DNA from: Acidobacteriota bacterium
GTDB taxonomy: Bacteria; Acidobacteriota; UBA6911; RPQK01; JADFOI01
Assembly: GCA_030624355.1 (NCBI GenBank)
Contig: JAUXKG010000162.1
Span: 1-6,292 of the forward strand
Direction of reading: 5' to 3'
DNA length: 6,292 bases
In this document: one piece after another, positions 1-5,574 of the stretch
Layout: every line of letters starts with the position of its first letter
Numbering within the stretch: the stretch's first letter is position 1
Notes under the pieces: generated by a model
What the model was told of the DNA's origin: nothing
The model's input: the letters and a program-made list of their open reading frames with translations, nothing else
Databases searched by the model: none
Made by a program: the position numbers and the translations under genes

Positions 1-138
1 AGCAAGTGCCCAGACCAGAGTCAGACCGTACTCTGCACCCGCGATGGTTGCCGATACCATGTCCCCAACACCTATACCCGTGGCAGCCAGCAAGAGCCCC
101 GGACCAAAATCCGTGAGTACTCTCTTTAACTTTGTCAT
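1..138 (-). CDS. NRAMP-like transporter, N-terminal fragment (runs off left edge)
   Basis: The first 46 codons of a membrane protein start at ATG 138 on the minus strand and continue past base 1. The translation reads MTKLKRVLTDFGPGLLLAATG followed by IGVGDMVSATIAGAEYGLTL. A basic N-terminus, the GPGLL motif, a first transmembrane helix and a GAEYG segment match the start of NRAMP-family (Mn2+/Fe2+ symporter) proteins. Canonical members carry the metal-binding DPGN motif in helix 1; here the matching stretch reads GVGD, so this is a divergent NRAMP-like subgroup and the substrate cannot be inferred. An in-frame TGA upstream (169-171), with no other start codon between, fixes ATG 138 as the first possible start. 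It has no well-spaced Shine-Dalgarno of its own (AAAGG is only about 1 nt away) but overlaps a leader ORF as ATGA. Family assignment is fairly secure despite the short fragment. Confidence 0.72.
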   Translation of the reverse strand, partial: MTKLKRVLTDFGPGLLLAATGIGVGDMVSATIAGAEYGLTLVWALA

Positions 139-176
139 GCCTTTAGCTTTGCCGGTGGTGCGGTCAGCTCAGCCAT
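135..176 (-). CDS. 13-codon leader ORF overlapping the NRAMP-like start
   Basis: A tiny minus-strand ORF starts at ATG 174-176 and encodes MAELTAPPAKLKA, ending in a TGA at 135-137 that overlaps the transporter ATG (136-138) as ATGA. It has a better ribosome binding site than the transporter: GGAAAGGG lies 4 nt upstream of its ATG. This arrangement is typical of translational coupling. Alternatively the peptide could be the original N-terminus of the transporter, displaced by a frameshift or sequencing error, because a short basic, proline-containing leader before the DFGPGLL segment would not be surprising. Existence of the peptide as a product is inference. Confidence 0.35.
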   Translation of the reverse strand: MAELTAPPAKLKA

Positions 177-330
177 TGTGCCCTTTCCGTGATCATGTGT
201 GGGTGCCCGTTTGTCCCAATCCTACCTACGGACTTTCCCACTTTGGTTGATGACAAACACTGTCGGGTGCGGCAAACCAGTTCGCTCTTTAGAGGTTGGA
301 TTCGGGTTAAGTGATCGTATCTGTAGCACT
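139..330. other. Intergenic region between CoA-transferase B and the NRAMP-like gene
   Basis: About 190 bases separate the stop of the CoA-transferase B gene (331) from the transporter start, on the same strand. Apart from the leader ORF at 135-176 I see no conserved coding sequence. I found no convincing rho-independent terminator: the only small inverted repeat is GACA/TGTC at 252-264, with 4-bp arms and no following T-run. The transporter may therefore be transcribed by read-through or from a promoter I could not identify. Confidence 0.5.
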
Positions 331-1107
331 TCAACCCACCTTTCTTTTCTCTTCCAACTTCATCTGTTGCCGTATTATGCCCAGTTCGGACTCGCTAGGT
401 GGAGGGGTGGTGGGAAGTTGAGTTGACAGCCGTGGTTCCCAACCCATGTTCTGTCGCAATTCGGACAGTGGAACACCGGGATGCAAGGAAAGGACTTCCA
501 TTTCGCCGCTGTCTTTGTCGAAACCGAAAACTGCCTTATTGGTCACCACTGTCATAGGACCTTTACCGTAGATCGAACCCCTCACCCAGCCTTTGCCAGG
601 AGCTTTGTGTCCCGGGCTGGTGACGAAATCGATTTTCTTGGGAAAATGGCGAGCTGATTGGGGCATGATGACCACTACTTTCTTGGTTAACAAGGCGATC
701 TCGCACGCACCTCCGCTTCCTGGCAGGCGGACTTTCGGATGCCAATAATCCTGTATTACCGTTGTGTTAATGTTTCCATACCGATCGATCTGGGCAGCCC
801 CCAGAAATCCCACGTCAATGCGATCACCCTGCAGATAGAACAAAAACAAGTCGGACATACAATGCACTGCCAAAGAATTGACCACTAAGCAGGGATCTCC
901 GATGGATTCGGGCCATGTTTCCGGCACTGCTCCGTCGACCCCCGACTCGTAAATAAGTTTAGCTTCTGGGGCATGCAGCTGCCTGGCAAGATTGGCTGCC
1001 ATGTTGGGGAGACCAATTCCGACAAAAACAATGTCCCCATTGCTGAGCTCTCTTGCAGCACGTGCGATCATTAATTCCTGCTTTGAATAGGTCGTTCCAT
1101 TCTCCAT
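331..1107 (-). CDS. Class I CoA-transferase, subunit B (GctB/IpdB-like)
   Basis: This 258-residue protein is the beta subunit of a heteromeric class I CoA-transferase (PF01144), moving CoA between acyl-CoA and free acid in the cytoplasm. Visible hallmarks are VGIGLPNMAANLA near residues 29-41, KLIYESGVDGA with Glu54, LGAAQIDRYGNINTT in the middle, the glycine-rich RLPGSGGACEIA oxyanion-type loop, and SLHPGVPLSELR near the C-terminus. Glu54 falls at the number of the catalytic glutamate of Acidaminococcus glutaconate CoA-transferase subunit B, which forms the CoA-thioester intermediate. As I recall, the steroid-ring hydrolase IpdB lacks this glutamate, so its presence favours true transferase activity. 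Length is normal. It follows subunit A by 19 nt without a clear Shine-Dalgarno, so coupled translation is likely. The acyl substrate cannot be told from the sequence. Confidence 0.88.
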   Translation of the reverse strand: MENGTTYSKQELMIARAARELSNGDIVFVGIGLPNMAANLARQLHAPEAKLIYESGVDGAVPETWPESIGDPCLVVNSLAVHCMSDLFLFYLQGDRIDVGFLGAAQIDRYGNINTTVIQDYWHPKVRLPGSGGACEIALLTKKVVVIMPQSARHFPKKIDFVTSPGHKAPGKGWVRGSIYGKGPMTVVTNKAVFGFDKDSGEMEVLSLHPGVPLSELRQNMGWEPRLSTQLPTTPPPSESELGIIRQQMKLEEKRKVG

Positions 1108-1126
1108 AGTTAGATATCAGACGGTG

Positions 1127-2068
1127 TTAATAGGGCACCTGCGCTGAAAGTGAGACAGAAGCCTGCAGCCTTTTCACCCGTTGGGCACCTAACTTTTTCA
1201 AGTATGCGGATCGGTCCGGGGTCTCGTAGACCATTTCCTGTAAATAGTCTTGCAGCCGATGCGGATCTCTAGAGATCTCATCCCACTCCCTGTAGAAGTA
1301 GTTGTCGCGGTCATAAGACCCTTGGACGTATGAAGGATGGGCGCCGAACGGTTCGTGTACCACTGCGTCAACGATAAACCCTGGAATCAACGTTCGGTTA
1401 GGATCGGCCCGGATCACTTCTGGTGCAACAACCTCTTCCACAGCCACAATGACTCGTTTAGAGGCGAAGGCGGCCTCCTTTTGGACTCCCAATAAGCCCC
1501 ATACTTGAGTATTCCCTTGAGGGTCGGCGCGTTGGGCGTGAATGATTGCGACATCTGGGTTCAGAGCAGGCACCGTGAAATAGTTTTCACCGGTATAAGG
1601 GCAGGTGATCTTTTTAATTCTTGGATTTACCGCCGGGAGTTGCGAGCCCTCATAGTTGCGAAGGGGCATAAAACTGAGCTTGGAAGCGCCGGCCATGAGT
1701 CTCATGATCATGCCGAAGTGGGAATATTCCTCCAGCTCAATCGGGTGAGGTGTTTGCTTTTCCACTGCCCGACGAAAGGCGTGCAGGCTCCCTACGCCGG
1801 GGTTTCCAGCCCAACTGAAAATCAGCTTTTGAATACAGCCACCGGCAATCATCTGATCATAGATTAAATCGGGGGTGAGGCGGCACGCGGTCAGCCCGGT
1901 TTTCCTTTGTCGAATGATTTCATGGCCCGCAGCGAAGGGAAGGAGATGGGTGAAGCCTTCACAGGCAATGCAATTGCCATTGTGAAGGAATTTACGAACG
2001 GCTTCCTGCATGCTCATGACTTTATTTGTGGAAGTCTTCTTGTTTTCGGGCCCTTCCTTTTCTTTCAT
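1127..2068 (-). CDS. Class I CoA-transferase, subunit A (GctA/IpdA-like)
   Basis: This 313-residue protein is the alpha subunit partner of the gene just downstream. It has the family features: an N-terminal MQEAVRKFLHNGNCIACEGF segment, LTPDLIYDQMIAGGCIQKLI, the glycine-rich WAGNPGVGSLHAFRRA, an acidic ELEEYSHFGM patch, KKITCPYTGENYFTVPALNP and IIHAQRADPQGNTQVWG. Size and gene order (A then B) match glutaconate CoA-transferase and related acyl-CoA:carboxylate transferases. The first 17 residues (MKEKEGPENKK onward) are hydrophilic and outside the conserved domain. ATG 2068 has only a weak GGAAAAA upstream, and ATG codons at residues 18 and 20 are alternative starts, so the exact start is uncertain. 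It lies 73 nt after the selenoprotein gene on the same strand. Family is confident; substrate is unknown. Confidence 0.87.
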   Translation of the reverse strand: MKEKEGPENKKTSTNKVMSMQEAVRKFLHNGNCIACEGFTHLLPFAAGHEIIRQRKTGLTACRLTPDLIYDQMIAGGCIQKLIFSWAGNPGVGSLHAFRRAVEKQTPHPIELEEYSHFGMIMRLMAGASKLSFMPLRNYEGSQLPAVNPRIKKITCPYTGENYFTVPALNPDVAIIHAQRADPQGNTQVWGLLGVQKEAAFASKRVIVAVEEVVAPEVIRADPNRTLIPGFIVDAVVHEPFGAHPSYVQGSYDRDNYFYREWDEISRDPHRLQDYLQEMVYETPDRSAYLKKLGAQRVKRLQASVSLSAQVPY

Positions 2069-2079
2069 AAGATTTTTTC

Positions 2080-2104
2080 CATCAGAACGTTTAGGTCACT
2101 GATG
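2080..2104. repeat. Inverted repeat upstream of CoA-transferase A
   Basis: CATCAG (2080-2085) and CTGATG (2099-2104) form perfect 6-bp arms around a 13-base loop in the 73-nt gap before the CoA-transferase A gene. In the direction of transcription the hairpin is followed by GGAAAAAATC and the start codon rather than by a T-run, so it is not a classical terminator. It could be an operator half-site pair, a transcript stability element or chance. The sequence alone does not decide. Confidence 0.25.
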
Positions 2105-2141
2105 CAACCGACCATTTCGATTCTTTTCGCTCTTCGGGCTT

Positions 2142-3632
2142 CTAGTCCTCCAAGTCCGGTCTCACACAACGGAATCCTAAGAAGAGGGTGCGCCTGCCGG
2201 GTGGGTGGGTGTATCGGGTGGCAAAGCGGCCTTTGGCGTGGTGCCAGGCACCACCCCGGACCACTTTGACCACTCCGGAATCTGGTCCAGAGGGGTTTTT
2301 GGCTGCCGATTTCCGGTAGTAATCTTGATCGTACCAATCCCAACACCATTCTTCCGCGTTGCCATGAATGTCGTAAAGGCCAAGACCGTTGGGCTCGTAG
2401 CTGCCCACCGACTTGGGACCTCGATCTTGCAGTTCTTGATCGGGGTCGGCTTGGCCCAGATCCCTCAGAACCGTCGCTGCTTCTCCGGCTCCGGCATTCA
2501 GATTAGCTTGGCTCTCATCTACCTCACTTCCCCAGGGGAAGCCTCGACCCTCCAGGCCTGAGCGTGCTGCCCTCTCCCATTGTGCCTCTGTGGGGAGAGC
2601 TTTTCCCTCCCATGCGCAGTAAGCATAGGCATCGAACCAATCGACTCCAACCACCGGAAAGTCATCGCGATTGTACTGAGAGTCATCCCAGTATTTTGGT
2701 GTGTGATCTTTGTCGTCCACTTCCAGAGCAAAACAACGGTTGTGATCATTCTTTTTGATCTGCTCCAGAAACTCGCTGTATTCGTGGTGGGTCACTTCGT
2801 ACCTGTCGATGTAATAGGCATCCAGTTCCACTTCGTGCACTGGACTATCGCCCCCAGGACGCCCTGGTGTTCCCATCTTGAACGAACCCGCCGGCACTAG
2901 AGTCATGTCCTCCACTGTGCCGTAATCGATAGCCGCTGGGAATGGGGCAGTATCAGCCAGATTGGTCATGGCAGAGACTGAGTTGAGCGTGACATCCAAG
3001 GAACCTTCCCCTTGTTTTAGCCTCTCCACAGCGGCCAGGATCAGTTCGTTGGTGGGACGAACCTTCCAGTTCTCTTCCACCATTCGCCATTGAATGACTC
3101 CATTTTTGTCTATGATGTAGGTGGCAGGTGTAGGGAATTTACGAGTACTGGGTCCCGGTGCGGTTCCCATGTTGAGCAAGCCGTAACGATCAATCACTCT
3201 GTGGTCGGTATCTGCCAGCAGGGGAAAAGTAAGATGGAGACCATAGGTTACTTCTACCTGCTGAATCATCCTCCTCGAGTCTTGGTGAGAATCAGTGCTG
3301 ACCGCCAACAACACCCCTTCCGCTGGATCTTCTTGGCTAAGCAACCCTTGCAGCTCCCCGAGCTGCTCGTTGCACCACATTCACCAGTGCCCCCGATAGA
3401 AGGACAGAACCACGAATTGTTTTCCACGAAAGCTGGACAGGGTGATCGCTTTACCCTCTACGTCTTGCAGTGTGAAATCGGGGGCAAGCTCCCCTACTTT
3501 CATCCGATCCAAGTCGTTGGGCGGAAGGTCCGCCCCGTCTTTTGGTCCAAGTTGGGGTGAGCAAGAGGCCCCCAGCCCGCAGGCCAACAGCCAAAAGGCG
3601 CCCCAAGACCGCTGTTTGTTTGTGAGTCGCAT
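2142..3632 (-). CDS. Selenoprotein: lipoprotein peroxiredoxin-like (UxxC) fused to FGE-sulfatase domain, TGA read as Sec84
   Basis: ATG 3632 opens a 496-residue protein if the single in-frame TGA (3381-3383) is read as selenocysteine 84. Residues 1-24 look like a lipoprotein signal (basic start, WGAFWLLAC, then GLGASC; Cys18 or Cys24), placing it outside the cytoplasmic membrane. Residues about 44-205 are a peroxiredoxin/redoxin fold: ELAPDFTLQD, VVLSFYRGHW-U-MWCNEQL, FPLLADTDHRVIDRYGLL, and TPATYIIDKNGVIQWRM. U84 and Cys87 form UxxC, where relatives have CxxC. Residues about 240-494 are an FGE-sulfatase (SUMF1-like) domain: MTLVPAGSFKMG, PVVGVDWFDAYAYC, LPTEAQWERAAR, GNAEEWCWDWY, VRGGAW and LGFRCV. 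The two catalytic cysteines of real formylglycine-generating enzymes appear as His465 and Phe470, so that activity is unlikely. AGAGG 7 nt before ATG 3632 supports the start. The gene follows the amidohydrolase by 22 nt. Alternatives are a nonsense mutation or two separate ORFs, but frame continuity and a downstream hairpin argue against them. Confidence 0.83.
3334..3377 (-). promoter_or_regulatory. Candidate bacterial SECIS (bSECIS) hairpin after the Sec TGA
   Basis: On the minus strand, just after TGA 3381-3383, the mRNA can fold into a long stem-loop. GCAGCTC (3366-3360) pairs with GAGCTGC (3356-3350) around a GGG loop (3359-3357). Below a small internal loop, GCAAC (3373-3369) pairs with GTTGC (3345-3341), and TGG (3377-3375) can pair with CCA (3336-3334). 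Exactly 21 nt lie between the TGA and the loop. Bacterial SECIS elements are known to sit immediately 3' of the UGA, inside the coding region, with a guanine in the apical loop at about this distance, where SelB binds. The sequence is also coding, so some constraint comes from the protein, but 15 pairs in 44 bases is notable. Confidence 0.75.
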
Positions 3633-3639
3633 AATTTAA

Positions 3640-3644
3640 CCTCT
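3640..3644 (-). promoter_or_regulatory. Ribosome binding site of the selenoprotein gene
   Basis: AGAGG on the minus strand lies 7 nt before ATG 3632, in the 22-nt gap after the amidohydrolase stop. It matters because it shows that translation starts at the signal-peptide methionine and not at the ATG that immediately follows the TGA (3378-3380). The sequence just before that second ATG (GGGGCACTGGTGA) offers only a poorly shaped site. Confidence 0.6.
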
Positions 3645-3654
3645 AACCCGGCAA

Positions 3655-5460
3655 CTACCGGTACTTCACAATGAATCCGTACCACTCACTGACTCCACCA
3701 CCAGGTGGTGGATTGACAACTTCAACGGGAAAGGTGCCCACCCTGGAAAACAAGCTGGCAGGAATGACCGCTTCCAGGCGCTTATTATCGACAAAACGGC
3801 TTTCGATTCCAATACCGTTGAATCTCACCTCGGATCCCCGCATAAAGCTGGTTCCGTAAATGGTAATGGTCACATCTTCGAGGCTTCCCTCAACGGTAAC
3901 CGGAGGTTTCAGTTCATGAATCACCGGAACCGGATAATAGGAGCTCGATTCAAGGTGCATCCGTGTCGGATCCGGTATGGGAATCGAGTAATCGGGGTGA
4001 TAGGATGTATCCACCCATTGACCGTCCTTCATCACCTTGTCTATCTTTCTAACGTTGCTGATGTCAGCCAGAGGGTCAGCACTCAGGATGATGAGGTCAG
4101 CCAGTTTCCCTGGTTCAAGGGTGCCGACCTTGTCCGCAATACGAAAGAGCTGGGCATTGTTTTTCGTCGCTGCCTCCAGAATTTGGGCTGGTGAAAGCCC
4201 CGTCTCCGCCAGCACTTCCATTTCCTGGGGCACAGCCAGTCCGGGAATCTCCTTGGCTCCCCCACCGGTATCGGTTCCTAAGAAAAGCTTTCCGCCTCGG
4301 GCCACAAACTTGCGTGTGAACTCCTGGGCTATCTGGTAGCCCTTTTGGAACTCCTCTCGATCCGCGGCAGACAAAGTTTCCAGGCGGGGAAAATTTTCGC
4401 CTAATCGGCGCGCGTAATTGCGCACTCGGTAGTACATGGAAAGCATTCCCAGCCTGGCATTCACCGGAATATAGGCCAGCTCCGGTCTTTGCAGGAAGAG
4501 ATGATCTTCCTGTTCATGACGTTCCGCCCAACCCGTAAAGGCTTTGTGCTCATGCTCAAGCAGTGGGTTAATATAAACATTGTTTCGGACCAGCATGGCG
4601 ATTAACTCGTCGACCCGGACAGGATCCATGTGGGCGTAAGGGGAGGCGAGCTCACCTTTCAGGTAAGCGGCATGTTTTTCGGGTGGAAGTGTGCTCGCCG
4701 AGACTCCCCACAAATGTGTGATCCCGTTGATCCCCTGCCTGACCGACTCCTGTACAGTGTCACTGTGACCCACCACCGCCAGATTGTGCTTTCTCGCTTC
4801 CTGGATGATCGCCCGAAGTTGCTCGGGGGTGAGATGCTGGTAAACCTTAATCGTATCCACGCCCTGTGCAATCAATTCCCTGGCGGCTTGCTGTGCCTCT
4901 TCCACCGTCTTTACAAAAGTCTTATGACGCCCGGAGCGTTTCACCCTGGTAACAAAGTTTGTGAAGGCTTCTGTCTTATCCCCTCCGTCCAAAAAGTTGC
5001 CTGAAGTAAATATTCGGGGACCTCGCATCTTTCCTTTGTTTATGGCATCCCGTACCGCTATTACCCACTCTGTGAGGTTGCCCAGGTCTATCACTGAAGT
5101 CACACCATGGGCCAGAAACACTTCTCCCAGCCACTCGCGATAGTGCACGTGGGCATCAATCAGGCCCGGTATGATGAATTTTCCGGTGGCATCAACGACC
5201 TCGGTACCAGCCGGAGCTTTTAGCTCGTCTGCTGGACCCACCGCCACAATCTTGTTTTTCTCAATGAGGATGGCCGAGTTGGGCGTTGCTGCAGCTCCGG
5301 TTCCATCGATCAGTGTGGCGCCCCTGATCAGTATGCTGTCAGGTGGAGCGGGCTCAGCCGGATTTCCCAACCCATAAACGAGTGTTAGCAGACTCAGGGC
5401 GATACTTGCAAAAATCGCTGGGTCTGGAATGTTCGCCTTTCTGTTGGTTCTCGGTTTCAC
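3655..5460 (-). CDS. Exported amidohydrolase with C-terminal IPT/TIG domain
   Basis: This is a metal-dependent amidohydrolase of the PF01979 superfamily, similar to Xaa-Pro dipeptidase and imidazolonepropionase-like enzymes. I prefer GTG 5460 as start (601 residues), because GAAAGGGG sits 6 nt upstream and the product then begins with a good signal peptide: MKPRTNRKA, then hydrophobic IFASIALSLLTLVYGLG. The frame extends to a TTG at 5544, but that start has no ribosome site and would bury the signal. In 601-residue numbering, ILIRGATLIDGTGA precedes the HxH metal motif (DAHVHYRE, His104/His106). Lys205 in VDTIKVYQH is the likely bridging lysine, with His232 (VVGHSD), His249 (THLWG) and Asp397 (GTDTGG) after it. 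Residues about 512-601 form an IPT/TIG beta-sandwich (VTITIYGTSFMRGSEVRFNG onward). The substrate, perhaps a peptide or cyclic amide, is not determined. A homologue lies divergently at 5575. Confidence 0.87.
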   Translation of the reverse strand: MKPRTNRKANIPDPAIFASIALSLLTLVYGLGNPAEPAPPDSILIRGATLIDGTGAAATPNSAILIEKNKIVAVGPADELKAPAGTEVVDATGKFIIPGLIDAHVHYREWLGEVFLAHGVTSVIDLGNLTEWVIAVRDAINKGKMRGPRIFTSGNFLDGGDKTEAFTNFVTRVKRSGRHKTFVKTVEEAQQAARELIAQGVDTIKVYQHLTPEQLRAIIQEARKHNLAVVGHSDTVQESVRQGINGITHLWGVSASTLPPEKHAAYLKGELASPYAHMDPVRVDELIAMLVRNNVYINPLLEHEHKAFTGWAERHEQEDHLFLQRPELAYIPVNARLGMLSMYYRVRNYARRLGENFPRLETLSAADREEFQKGYQIAQEFTRKFVARGGKLFLGTDTGGGAKEIPGLAVPQEMEVLAETGLSPAQILEAATKNNAQLFRIADKVGTLEPGKLADLIILSADPLADISNVRKIDKVMKDGQWVDTSYHPDYSIPIPDPTRMHLESSSYYPVPVIHELKPPVTVEGSLEDVTITIYGTSFMRGSEVRFNGIGIESRFVDNKRLEAVIPASLFSRVGTFPVEVVNPPPGGGVSEWYGFIVKYR

Positions 5461-5485
5461 TTTGGACCCCTTTCTCACTGTAAGC

Positions 5486-5500
5486 TGGGACCACGTCCCA
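5486..5500. repeat. Palindrome in the divergent promoter region
   Basis: TGGGACCACGTCCCA has perfect 6-bp arms (TGGGAC/GTCCCA) around a 3-base centre. It lies 25 nt upstream of GTG 5460 and a few bases before the plus-strand -35 box at 5508. This is a sensible position for an operator controlling both genes, or for a leader hairpin in the minus-strand transcript. No T-run follows on either side, so it is not a terminator. Function is inferred from position only. Confidence 0.35.
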
Positions 5501-5507
5501 AAATCTA

Positions 5508-5536
5508 TTGACATCACTTGACAACTATAAAATATT
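5508..5536 (+). promoter_or_regulatory. Sigma70-type promoter for the plus-strand amidohydrolase
   Basis: A consensus TTGACA (5508-5513) is followed after exactly 17 nt by AATATT (5531-5536), a 4-of-6 match to TATAAT, in AT-rich DNA. Transcription would begin near 5543, giving a leader of about 32 nt before ATG 5575. A second TTGACA at 5518-5523 has no correctly spaced -10. No experimental support is implied. Confidence 0.5.
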
Positions 5537-5574
5537 AAGCCCAAATCGGAAATACTATTTCAAAAGTTGAAAAA

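Larger units (their letters stand above)
5461..5574. promoter_or_regulatory. Divergent promoter region between two amidohydrolase genes
   Basis: This AT-rich gap separates two head-to-head homologous genes and must drive both. Toward the plus-strand gene there is a good -35/-10 pair, listed separately. Toward the minus strand the best I find is TATAGT (5529-5524), 17 nt after a poor -35 TTTCCG, which would give a leader of about 55 nt. That leader would include the palindrome at 5486-5500 and the GAAAGGGG ribosome site next to GTG 5460. The minus-strand promoter is a weak call. Confidence 0.5.

Noticed and set aside
252..264. Short inverted repeat GACA/TGTC after CoA-transferase B as a terminator
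   Set aside because: Only 4-bp arms and no U-tract.
1505..1867. 120-codon plus-strand ORF antisense to CoA-transferase A
   Set aside because: No family motifs and fully opposite a well-supported gene.
2238..2254. Inverted repeat GTGGTGCCAGGCACCAC
   Set aside because: It lies inside the conserved FGE motif; the Gly-Ala-Trp-His-His codons produce it. No sign of a regulatory role.
2065..2349. 94-codon minus-strand ORF spanning the selenoprotein 3' end and the gap before CoA-transferase A
   Set aside because: Its sequence is an out-of-frame reading of the FGE domain with no recognisable motifs, although its TGA overlaps the CoA-transferase A start as ATGA.
3381..3632. A separate 83-residue protein ending at TGA 3381
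   Set aside because: It is the signal peptide and first half of the peroxiredoxin domain, stopping in mid-strand right at the active site and in the same frame as the rest. It is treated as part of the selenoprotein.
3699..3715. Palindrome of CCACCACC and GGTGGTGG near the amidohydrolase 3' end, possible terminator
   Set aside because: It is produced by consecutive Pro and Gly codons (PPPGGG), lies within the coding region, and no T-run follows.
5461..5544. Upstream extension of the amidohydrolase to TTG 5544
   Set aside because: It would add 28 residues before the signal peptide, lacks a ribosome site and overlaps the promoter region; GTG 5460 has a well-spaced GAAAGGGG.
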